Source: Desulfurivibrio sp044068515
Lineage (GTDB): Bacteria; Desulfobacterota; Desulfobulbia; Desulfobulbales; Desulfurivibrionaceae
Assembly (NCBI RefSeq): GCF_044068515.1
Contig: NZ_JBIPKI010000016.1
Location: forward strand, 1 to 43,937
Reading direction: 5' to 3'
Length of the DNA stretch: 43,937 nt
The notes beneath the pieces were generated by a model. That model saw nothing but the letters and a program-made list of their open reading frames with translations. It was not told the DNA's origin and ran no database searches. The stretch's first letter is position 1, and each line of letters opens with the position of its first letter. Both the position numbers and the translations under genes were made by a program. Below, one piece after another: positions 7,341-14,460 of this stretch.

Positions 7341-8378
7341 ATGAAGTTCGATTCCTGGAGATTATACCTGGCATTTTCTGTCCAGCTGGGGGGGGTAATA
7401 GTGTTGCTTTTTCTTGTTGCAGCCTGCGGCAGCAGCGCCGACCCAGCTGCTGCGGATATTACGACTCCGGTAATGGGGGTCGATGACGATGGGGCCAGCT
7501 TTATCACTACGGCCAACTGTCTTGCTTGCCATCAGGAAGAAACCCCCCATCCGGTGGCGGCCTATCTTGCTTCGCGTCATGGCCGACCAGGCACCGTAGA
7601 TGCGGCAACCGGGCCGGAATGTCTGGTTTGCCACGACCCCTTGGGAGATGGGCAATTCATGGAACATCTGCAGCCTTGGGCCGATGAACCTGGGATTATT
7701 CCGGTTGCCGGAATGACCGTTATCGGTTGTGAGGTCTGTCATGGTGCCGGCTCTCACCACCTGGCAACGTTTCCCGACCATCCCAATCCCCGCCCCGATT
7801 ATCAGATTTGCGGCCAGTGCCATGGCTCCCTGCCGGAGGAGATTCCCGCGCATTTTAAGAGCGATTTCGGAAATAATATCCTGGCAAAATATCTGGCAAG
7901 CTCCCATGGCACCTCGCTCTTGCACCAGGCGGAGCAGCCTCTCTGCCAGCGCTGCCACAGCGACCAAGGGTTCCGTCGCCACGGAGCCGAAACGGCCGGC
8001 CTGGATGGCTTAGCGTTACCCGGAGCTCTGCAAGGAGCGGAAAGCTTTACCGGCGCTACTCCGGTGCAGTGCCGAACCTGTCACGACGGCCACAGCGGCA
8101 AGTTGCGCGCCGAGGCCACGCCTGGTTATTCCCGCTTATTCAACCTTTGTACCTCCTGCCACCAGGTTTTTTTGCGGGAAGACCAGACCCTCGACACATC
8201 CCGGCCGCCCTATCACGGGGAGCTTGATGATGAGGGATACCCGGTTCGGGCCGATTGGGTGATTTGGGATACTCATTTTGCCACCGCTGACGGCTTTCTC
8301 GCCGGTTATGAAATCGAGCCTGCATCCGAACGGGCCTGTACACGCTGCCATGACCCCCATAGTGGTGGTGCCAGGTAG
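7341..8378 (+). CDS. Octaheme c-type cytochrome lipoprotein
   Basis: This 345-residue protein has a lipoprotein signal: hydrophobic stretch GGVIVLLFLVAAC, with Cys29 as the likely lipidated residue. It has eight CXXCH motifs: CLACH, CLVCH, CEVCH, CGQCH, CQRCH, CRTCH, CTSCH and CTRCH. Spaced motifs with SRHG, SSHG and similar histidine-bearing stretches between them recall the cytochrome c554/octaheme superfamily, in which distal histidines come from between the heme motifs. All eight are CXXCH, so there is no CXXCK catalytic heme of the octaheme tetrathionate reductase kind. It is likely an outer-membrane or periplasmic electron carrier. Codon choice is visibly richer in A/T third positions than in the preceding operon, hinting at a different history. 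Confidence 0.9.
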   Translation: MKFDSWRLYLAFSVQLGGVIVLLFLVAACGSSADPAAADITTPVMGVDDDGASFITTANCLACHQEETPHPVAAYLASRHGRPGTVDAATGPECLVCHDPLGDGQFMEHLQPWADEPGIIPVAGMTVIGCEVCHGAGSHHLATFPDHPNPRPDYQICGQCHGSLPEEIPAHFKSDFGNNILAKYLASSHGTSLLHQAEQPLCQRCHSDQGFRRHGAETAGLDGLALPGALQGAESFTGATPVQCRTCHDGHSGKLRAEATPGYSRLFNLCTSCHQVFLREDQTLDTSRPPYHGELDDEGYPVRADWVIWDTHFATADGFLAGYEIEPASERACTRCHDPHSGGAR

Positions 8379-8463
8379 TAGTGCGCGGGGGGCTGGCTTA
8401 TTGCGTCCTGTATTGGCGTTATATGACCCTTGCCAGCCCCATCAATAAAGGCTTAAAGTCCTC

Positions 8464-8490
8464 CGGACGGGTTAGTTGTCCTTTCGTCCG
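8464..8490 (+). other. Short hairpin in the leader of the undecaheme cytochrome gene
   Basis: CGGACG (8464-8469) and CGTCCG (8485-8490) can pair around a 15-base loop in the 201-base gap before the OmcA/MtrC-family gene. No run of T follows, so it is not a simple terminator. No known riboswitch class was recognised. Confidence 0.3.
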
Positions 8491-8579
8491 CAAGGCGGTT
8501 TGTTAACAGGAAGAACGGAGCCGTTTATGGTAAGTGGGCCGTTCGCTAGAATCAACCATTATTGGGAGGAGGGTGTACA

Positions 8580-11051
8580 ATGAACAAAAGATTCAGGTGG
8601 AGTGGCATTCTTGCCGCAGGTCTGCTGGGCGCCTCGCTGGTCTTCGGCGGCTGCAGCGGTGACGACGGAGCTCGGGGGCCTGAGGGGCCTGAGGGGCCTC
8701 AGGGTCCTAGGGGTCCTGGGGCGCCTGCGGTTTCTGAAGCCATGGGGATCAATTCCCCTTATTCGGCGACGTGTTATTCATGTCATCAGAACGTTGACGA
8801 CTTCGGGATGATCCGGGCCCATATGGACAACATGGGTGGTGATATGTACGGCTTCAGCTACCATGGTGCCGATCAGACGGAAGGCTGCGTAGCCTGCCAT
8901 GGAGGCCTGCGTACCGGCGGCACTCGCCCCACCGGGCTGGGACCTGATTTCCATGCCGGGGCGCAGCATCTGGCCCAGAGAACCATAGCCGCCCAGAACT
9001 CCAACATTACCGGGGTTACGTATGATGTTGACACCGGGGCGCTGACGGTCAACTTTACTGTAAACAACGCCCATGATCCTCTGCACGCCGAGTTTACCGT
9101 CGCCAAGTGGGTTGAAGACAAGGGTACCTGGATCAATCTGTTGCAGCGTTCGACTAGCGGGACCAAGGTAATTCGCGGCGGCAACCTGCGATTCCAGGAT
9201 GACCTGGCAATCGAGCGGGATGCTATTACTGACACGTACAGCTATACCTTTGCGAGCGACGGTGAAGGTGGTGGTTATGGTCTGGCTAAGGGAACTCCTC
9301 TCGATTTCAGTAGCAGTCCGCTCTGGCGAGCTGCAGGCGACACGGATGCTACTACTTACTGTGCTGCCGGAGACACCACCTGCGTCGACTTCGTCCAAGG
9401 TATCATCGAGGAAATCGTTGTCGACGGAGAGTGGGATCCCAACGGTACCTACCGCATCGGGATCAGCGGTCGGGATCGGGCGACCTACGTCCGTTTTACG
9501 GCCGTGGCTGACGTAACCCTGGCTGATAATGTTGCGGGTGCACCCAGTGCTCCCGCCCCCACCAACCAGATCGCGCAGGCCTCCTGCACTTCCTGCCATG
9601 ATGCGCGGCTGGTTTTCCCCCGCAACGATGTGCATGGCCAGCAACGGGCAGATGTCAATCTCTGCTTTAACTGCCACAACGCCTACACCTATGATTCCGA
9701 CGCATCGGTCGCGGCGGACGGCGGCTGGGTCAGCATCAGCATGAACAATATGATCCACAAGATCCACGGTGGGTTCGCGGGTTACACCGTCGACGGTTAT
9801 GAATACGAAAACGTCGCTTTCCCCGACTGGACTCTGCCTGGCACCAGCAACTGTGTTGCCTGCCATGTCGAGGAGCAGGGTTATGGCACCGGCTGGGCGG
9901 CCGCACCGCTGGGCCGGGACAGCTGTTTGACCTGTCATGGGTCGGGCGGTTTTGAGGTGAATTTCGGTCTCCATGGTACGACTCTGCCCCCCGGAGTCGG
10001 CCCGAATACCGGTTGTATTGCCTGCCATGATGCCCCGGCGTTTGCCGATAGCTTGCACGGCGTAAGCGCTCGCCAGGAAGCCTTGCGCGCCCAGCGGGAA
10101 GACTACCACTTTGAGCTGGTTAGTGTAACCGACGCAGTTTACGGGGAGACCCCGGTGGTTCGTTGGCAGGTGGTAGATGCCGATGGGGTACCGTACCACT
10201 TAACCAGCGACATCACGATCTTCGGCGGCCCGCGGTTGCATATCGGCTGGGGCGTCGGCGATGACTGGACCAACGAAGGTTCCGGCGAGAAGAGCACCCA
10301 CGGTATTCGTAACAACGATGACGGTGGCCGCCCGGTGGCGTTGAATGTCGATGAGACCAACACGGTTGTTTCCGCCGATGGTCTCACTGCTATTACCACC
10401 TTCCCGGCCTTTACCGATGCCGAGGCTGGCAAGGGCCACCCCTTCGCTAACCTGGAAGTCGCCGAGGAAGGCCGGCGTGGTTTTGTCGCCATCCACCGCA
10501 GTATTGTTGACAATGGCCAGACCCGGCTGCTTACCAGCCTAGTTCAGCCCATTATCCTGGGCAGTGGTGAGGTGGAACTTGCCGACCTTCGCCGTAATAC
10601 CGTTAGTGCCTCAGCGGAAGTACCTGGTCGTGGCGGCAACTGTCTTACCTGCCATGGCACCATTGCCTGGCACGGGAGCGGTTACACTGCCGACAACAAC
10701 ATCCAGGCCTGTATTACCTGTCATAACGCCGGATCCCATAAGAGTCTGGCGGTTACCTTCCCCGAGGCACCCTACTCGGTGGATATGATGGAGTTGATGC
10801 ACAAGGTTCACAGCTCGCCCGAGACCCTTTATCCCAACAGCGCGGCCGGCCGTTGTCATGCCTGCCATGTGGGCGATGAGGATCAGCTTGACGTCAATAT
10901 TGATGGACCGCTTAACGATGGCTTCACCAACTGTGTTATCTGCCATGATGGTGCGATCAACCAAGGCCGGATCGGGATTATCTCCGATTGGCCCGGCGCT
11001 TTCGAGCGTTACGGTCTGCGCGGTGATGGCACCAATGACGGCATCAACTGA
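8580..11051 (+). CDS. OmcA/MtrC-family undecaheme surface cytochrome lipoprotein
   Basis: Started at ATG 8580, 6 bases after GGGAGGAGGG, the protein has 823 residues. The signal GLLGASLVFGGC places the lipidated residue at Cys25. A collagen-like Gly-x-Pro stretch follows (about residues 30-49). Eleven CXXCH motifs are present: CYSCH, CVACH, CTSCH, CFNCH, CVACH, CLTCH, CIACH, CLTCH, CITCH, CHACH and CVICH. They fall in two heme clusters separated by beta-rich stretches, the split-domain layout of OmcA/MtrC/UndA terminal reductases. Decaheme is the usual count; eleven resembles UndA. It is presumably exposed on the cell surface, passing electrons to metal oxides or other external acceptors. A strong terminator at 11126 follows. 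Acceptor and partner are not known from sequence. Confidence 0.92.
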   Translation: MNKRFRWSGILAAGLLGASLVFGGCSGDDGARGPEGPEGPQGPRGPGAPAVSEAMGINSPYSATCYSCHQNVDDFGMIRAHMDNMGGDMYGFSYHGADQTEGCVACHGGLRTGGTRPTGLGPDFHAGAQHLAQRTIAAQNSNITGVTYDVDTGALTVNFTVNNAHDPLHAEFTVAKWVEDKGTWINLLQRSTSGTKVIRGGNLRFQDDLAIERDAITDTYSYTFASDGEGGGYGLAKGTPLDFSSSPLWRAAGDTDATTYCAAGDTTCVDFVQGIIEEIVVDGEWDPNGTYRIGISGRDRATYVRFTAVADVTLADNVAGAPSAPAPTNQIAQASCTSCHDARLVFPRNDVHGQQRADVNLCFNCHNAYTYDSDASVAADGGWVSISMNNMIHKIHGGFAGYTVDGYEYENVAFPDWTLPGTSNCVACHVEEQGYGTGWAAAPLGRDSCLTCHGSGGFEVNFGLHGTTLPPGVGPNTGCIACHDAPAFADSLHGVSARQEALRAQREDYHFELVSVTDAVYGETPVVRWQVVDADGVPYHLTSDITIFGGPRLHIGWGVGDDWTNEGSGEKSTHGIRNNDDGGRPVALNVDETNTVVSADGLTAITTFPAFTDAEAGKGHPFANLEVAEEGRRGFVAIHRSIVDNGQTRLLTSLVQPIILGSGEVELADLRRNTVSASAEVPGRGGNCLTCHGTIAWHGSGYTADNNIQACITCHNAGSHKSLAVTFPEAPYSVDMMELMHKVHSSPETLYPNSAAGRCHACHVGDEDQLDVNIDGPLNDGFTNCVICHDGAINQGRIGIISDWPGAFERYGLRGDGTNDGIN

Positions 11052-11125
11052 CAAGACGAGGGGCGGTCAGGTTTACTGAACTGATCCGTCCCCACCGTCA
11101 ATTCTACCAGTTAATAACCTCAGCC

Positions 11126-11160
11126 GGGGCGACGATCCAAAAGGTCGTCGCCCCTTTTTT
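11126..11160 (+). terminator. Rho-independent terminator after the undecaheme cytochrome gene
   Basis: A perfect 10-bp stem, GGGGCGACGA (11126-11135) with TCGTCGCCCC (11145-11154), and a 9-base loop are followed directly by six T (11155-11160). It lies 75 bases past the stop codon of the surface cytochrome gene. Confidence 0.92.
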
Positions 11161-11252
11161 ATTGAGCGGCGGGAAGCCCTGGCTGGTACCAGCCCTGTTG
11201 GGCACTAAATAGCCGTGGCTCTGCCGGCACCAAAACTATAATGAGGGTTTTT

Positions 11253-11819
11253 ATGAGTTTAGGTAAAGTTTTTTCCCTGGTACTGCTGGCCACAGTCGCC
11301 CTGCTGTTGATGTTGCCGGCAACTCCGGTGGAAGCCCAGGTCTTGTGCCGGGACACAAATTCCTCGGTAGAGGCCACCACACCGTCCGCCGACTTTACCC
11401 AGCATGGCGACGGCACCGTAACCCATCACATTACCGGGCTGATGTGGATGCGCTGCAGCCTCGGCCAGAGTTGGGATGGCGACGTTTGCAGCGGCAATGC
11501 GGAGCTATTAGCTTGGCCTCATATTTCCTTTGCGGTTGAGCGATTTAATGCAGAGGGAGGTTTCGCCGGGCACGAAGACTGGCGCATGCCCACCCGGGAT
11601 GAGTTGGTCTCCATCGTCGAGCATAGATGTGCTTCGCCTTCGATCAATGGAATTATTTTTCCCAACACCCCTCGCACCCGTTTTTTGACCGCTTCGGCCG
11701 AAGAAAATGATAAATCAAAACCCTGGTATGTCTATTTTGATAATGGTTATGTTGGCAAGGGCTACGTGGGGGCCAGGGGTGCAATCCGACTAGTGCGAAC
11801 CGTGCCCAGCGAAAAGTGA
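11253..11819 (+). CDS. Exported DUF1566 (Lcl C-terminal-like) protein
   Basis: Starting at ATG 11253, with GAGGG five bases upstream, the protein has 188 residues; an in-frame ATG at 11241 is possible but has a poorer ribosome site. A signal peptide (VFSLVLLATVALLLMLPATPVEAQ) is followed by a domain with DUF1566 signatures: GDGTVTHHITGLMWMRC, GHEDWRMPTRDELVSIV and the closing YVGARGAIRLVRT. This C-type-lectin-like fold occurs in secreted and surface proteins. Four or more cysteines in the mature part suggest disulfides. There is no heme motif. It follows the cytochrome terminator, so it is probably transcribed separately. Function is unknown. Confidence 0.8.
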   Translation: MSLGKVFSLVLLATVALLLMLPATPVEAQVLCRDTNSSVEATTPSADFTQHGDGTVTHHITGLMWMRCSLGQSWDGDVCSGNAELLAWPHISFAVERFNAEGGFAGHEDWRMPTRDELVSIVEHRCASPSINGIIFPNTPRTRFLTASAEENDKSKPWYVYFDNGYVGKGYVGARGAIRLVRTVPSEK

Positions 11820-12376
11820 TGTTTAGGAGCAGCACTACATTTGCGGCCAGGATTTTGCTATACTGAAGCTTTTGGCATACCAAGGAATGGCGGGATGAGT
11901 TGCGAGCCAGCCTGAAGATATCTCCTGCTAAGTCAAGCGTCTGAAGTACGGTCTACATTCGTTCGTGATTGGGCGATGCTTGTAATATGAAAGATGGAGA
12001 TGTTGAACGAGCCGGGAACTCTGTTGCAGAGGACCTGAAAAGCCGGATCAACCACCGACCTGGGTGATTCATCCGGCTTTTTTCGTTATCAAAACCGGAT
12101 CAATTCAAAAAATCAAGGTAGAGTAGGATAAATGACGGGCTTAGCAGCCTCCTATTGAAGCCGATCTAATGACATGCCTGCGCCCGAGAGCGCCCCCAAC
12201 CGGAGGGAATCGGGGTCAAATCTTTAGTCTTGACGCTTGACAGGCTTTCGCGGAAGCAAGATCTTTAGTAACCATATGGTGTGCAGGTGTTGATAGTTGA
12301 TGATTTTCTGGTCGCTGGTGACCGGGGGGCTCCATTTGTGCCGGTAAAACCGACCTGACAAAGTTTGACTCTATTT
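11820..12376 (+). other. Gene-poor stretch with a terminator-like hairpin and possible transposon scar
   Basis: No convincing reading frame is visible in these ~560 bases. AAAGCCGGAT (12038-12047) pairs with ATCCGGCTTT (12071-12080), which is followed by further T. The sequence around 12206-12234 (GGGGTCAAATCTTTAG and nearby repeats of CTTGAC) resembles ends often seen beside REP-associated (Y1) transposases, but no transposase is present. Composition is more A/T-rich than the flanking operons. Confidence 0.45.
12038..12083 (+). terminator. Terminator-like hairpin
   Basis: Ten-base perfect arms AAAGCCGGAT (12038-12047) and ATCCGGCTTT (12071-12080) close a 23-base loop, and the right arm runs into TTTTTT (12078-12083). 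The A-run on the left side would also allow termination on the minus strand. It has no obvious gene immediately upstream; the DUF1566 gene ends 218 bases earlier. Confidence 0.6.
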
Positions 12377-12388
12377 GTACAATTGTAC
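12377..12388 (+). promoter_or_regulatory. Perfect 12-base palindrome before the toxin remnant, possible TA operator
   Basis: GTACAATTGTAC is a perfect palindrome ending two bases before the ATG of the vapC remnant. A TTGACT hexamer lies at 12365-12370. Type II antitoxins such as Phd/YefM bind palindromes at their own promoter, so this is a plausible autoregulatory operator. No binding data can be read from the sequence. Confidence 0.4.
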
Positions 12389-12390
12389 TT

Positions 12391-12569
12391 ATGAATATTG
12401 CAGCCGACGCCGACATCTTTTTGGCAACCGCTCTGAACGAGCCGGAAAAAGAGATGAATATCTCCTTGACGGTTGGTCAGGAACTCTTTGCCCGTTGCTC
12501 ACCCTTGATGCGGCAATGAAGGAGCTTGCCGCTCAACTTGGCATCGCTCCATGGGAGGAAGAAGCATGA
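12391..12569 (+). pseudogene. vapC-type PIN-domain toxin with a large internal deletion
   Basis: From ATG 12391 the frame reads MNIAADADIFLATALNEPEKE, the start of a PIN-domain ribonuclease with the first catalytic Asp, and stops at 12517-12519. In the next frame, ending at 12569, CPLLTLDAAMKELAAQLGI matches the usual C-terminal end of the same family. A full PIN toxin has about 130-140 residues; here the middle, including the other acidic residues, is missing and the two ends lie in different frames, joined near 12490-12500. The toxin should be inactive. The terminal frame overlaps the antitoxin start in ATGA. Function of intact relatives: cleavage of RNA to arrest growth. Confidence 0.72.
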
Positions 12570-12784
12570 AGGCATATCAGTATTCCGAAGCTCGCAAGCG
12601 TCTTTCCGAGCTTCTTGATACCGCCAAAAAGGAAGTAGTGCTGATCAAGCGCAGGGGGGGAGAGACCTTTTCCCTGGTGTACAAGAAAACCAGTCAATCC
12701 CCCTTTGCTATTTCCGGAATCACCACAAAAGCCACAACTGCGGATATTCTTGATGCGATCAGGGAGTCAAGGAAAGGTTACTAA
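12566..12784 (+). CDS. Phd/YefM-type antitoxin
   Basis: This 72-residue protein starts at ATG 12566 behind GGGAGGAAGAAGC. The N-terminal half (MKAYQYSEARKRLSELLDTA, then VVLIKRRGGETFSLV) is the Phd/YefM DNA-binding fold. The C-terminal part (SPFAISGITTKATTADILDAIRE) is the extended toxin-neutralising tail, with a KATTADI-type pattern seen in antitoxins paired with PIN toxins. It overlaps the decayed vapC by four bases. With its toxin destroyed, it may persist as an orphan repressor or as an anti-toxin against incoming relatives. It is small but well supported by pattern and ribosome site. Confidence 0.82.
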   Translation: MKAYQYSEARKRLSELLDTAKKEVVLIKRRGGETFSLVYKKTSQSPFAISGITTKATTADILDAIRESRKGY

Positions 12785-12984
12785 AAAATGTGGTGAGGAA
12801 ATTGCCGCAGCCATTTTCAGGCCCTGGCCGATGAAGGTATCATTCTAGCCAGCCCGGGTATGCGGGCAGGGGGTGCCAAGGCCGAAAGGCAAAGCGGAGA
12901 TCTTCGGCCGGGAGGTTGGCCGGCTGAGATAACTGGGCCCAGGGCTGCCGCCTTGGCGGCGCACGGCTGAGCCCGGGCTTGGCT

Positions 12985-14412
12985 CTAAAGCAGAGCCCGG
13001 ACCGCGGTGGCCGCGGTTTCCAGGGCGGCGCCGGGCAGCACCCCCAGGGTGATGATCACCAAGATGAGCACCACCCCCAGGGCGGCGGTGGCGTTGTTGG
13101 GGGCCAGGGCCGGGCGGGCTTCCGGCTCGGCGGTGTAGGCCACCCGGACCACCGACAGGTAGTAGTAGATGGCGATGGCGGTGTTGATCGCCGCCAGGAT
13201 GACCAGGGCCAGGTGGCCCTGGTTCAGGGCGCTGGTCAGGATGAAGAACTTGCCCATGAAGCCGACGAAGGGCGGGATCCCGGCCAGGGCGAAGAGCCCC
13301 ACCGCCAGGACCAGGGCCAGGAGCGGCGCCCGCTGGTAGAGGCCGCTGAGGTCTGCGATTTTGACGTTTTCGCCCTGGCGGGAGACGCTGCAGATCACCA
13401 GGAAGCAGGCCAGGCTCATGGCCACGTAGCCGGTGGCGTAGTAGAGGGCCGCCGAGTAGCCGGTGATATCCAGGGTCAACACCCCCACCAGGATGAAACC
13501 GGCGTGGGCGATGCCGGAAAAGCCCAGCATCCGCTTGATGTCGGTCTGGACCAGGGCCGAGAGGTTGCCGTAGAACATCGACAGTACCGCCAGCAGGGTC
13601 AGCAGGGTGATCAGGGCGCTGCCCCCGACGCCGGGGGCGGCCAGGGTCGAGATCTTGATCAGCATGGCGGCGGCGGCGATCTTGGGCAGCGAGGCGATGA
13701 AGGCGGTGGTCTCGTTGGAGGCCCCCTGGTAAACGTCCGGCACCCAGAAGTGGAAGGGGAAGATCGCCAGCTTGTAGAAAAAGCCGGCCATGACCATGAC
13801 GATGCCCACCAGCACCGCCGGGTTGTCCAGCATCCCGGCCAGGGCCGGGATCAGCACGGCGAAGTGGGTGCTGCCGCCCATGGCGAAGAGATAGCTCATG
13901 CCGAAGAGCATGATCCCGCTGGCCACCACCCCGAAGATCACGTACTTGATCGCCGCCTCCATCTGCACCCGCAGGCCCTGGCGGTCATCCCGCATCGGCA
14001 CCATCAGGTAGAGGCAGTAGGAGGAGAGTTCCAGGGCCAGGAACATGGTCAGCAACTCGGCGCTGCTGACCAGCATCATCAGGCCGCTGACCGAGCAGAG
14101 CATGAACAGGTAGTATTCGGGCCGGACCGCGTCGCGGATATCCTTCAACTCCTGGCCGACCACCAGGACTCCCACCAGGCCCAAGGCCAGGATCAGCTTG
14201 ACGATCTGGCTGAAGAAATCGACCCGATAGGCTTCAAAGAAGATGGTGCCCTGCTGCCCCAGGCAAAGCAGGCTCAAGACCGCCGTCCCGGCGGCAAAGG
14301 CCAGGGCGGCCAGGCGGGCCTTGCGGCCGTCGACCCCGGCCACGCTCAGGTTGAAGAGCGTCAGCACGCCGAGCAGCAGAAAAAGTTCGGGAAGAAAAAG
14401 CAGAACTTTCAT
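12985..14412 (-). CDS. nuoN: Complex I subunit N (antiporter-like)
   Basis: This 475-residue, very hydrophobic protein has about 14 membrane helices and the proton-antiporter core of NuoN: FYKLAIFPFHFWVPDVYQGA, with the conserved Lys and the PFHFW...PDVY signature. KRMLGFSGIAHAGFILVG carries the second conserved Lys helix. Further helices include GIPPFVGFMGKF and the trailing AIAIYYYLSVVRVAY. NuoN is one of the distal proton-pumping subunits of NADH-quinone oxidoreductase-type complexes. It is the last gene of the complex I operon, 48 bases after nuoM. ATG 14412 gives the normal N-terminus. The stop is followed by a palindromic GC-rich stretch. Confidence 0.93.
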   Translation of the reverse strand: MKVLLFLPELFLLLGVLTLFNLSVAGVDGRKARLAALAFAAGTAVLSLLCLGQQGTIFFEAYRVDFFSQIVKLILALGLVGVLVVGQELKDIRDAVRPEYYLFMLCSVSGLMMLVSSAELLTMFLALELSSYCLYLMVPMRDDRQGLRVQMEAAIKYVIFGVVASGIMLFGMSYLFAMGGSTHFAVLIPALAGMLDNPAVLVGIVMVMAGFFYKLAIFPFHFWVPDVYQGASNETTAFIASLPKIAAAAMLIKISTLAAPGVGGSALITLLTLLAVLSMFYGNLSALVQTDIKRMLGFSGIAHAGFILVGVLTLDITGYSAALYYATGYVAMSLACFLVICSVSRQGENVKIADLSGLYQRAPLLALVLAVGLFALAGIPPFVGFMGKFFILTSALNQGHLALVILAAINTAIAIYYYLSVVRVAYTAEPEARPALAPNNATAALGVVLILVIITLGVLPGAALETAATAVRALL

Positions 14413-14460
14413 ATCGGTCCTATTCCAAGAGGTCGGCCCCCGGGAGGGTCAACGATTAAA

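Noticed and set aside
7341..8378. Octaheme tetrathionate reductase or hydroxylamine oxidoreductase
   Set aside because: All eight motifs are CXXCH with no CXXCK or P460 cross-link tyrosine pattern that I can recognise, and the protein is a short lipoprotein.
8379..8579. Cyclic di-GMP or other riboswitch ahead of the undecaheme cytochrome gene
   Set aside because: A hairpin is present, but the conserved GEMM segments and tetraloop-receptor pattern are not, and no other riboswitch class was recognised.
11253..12130. Diversity-generating retroelement centred on the DUF1566 gene
   Set aside because: No reverse transcriptase, no template repeat and no adenine-biased variable end were seen in the window.
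12785..12984. A further gene between the antitoxin and nuoN
   Set aside because: Short frames are present but have no ribosome site, no recognisable motif, and the stretch is dominated by GC palindromes such as GCCGCCTTGGCGGC.
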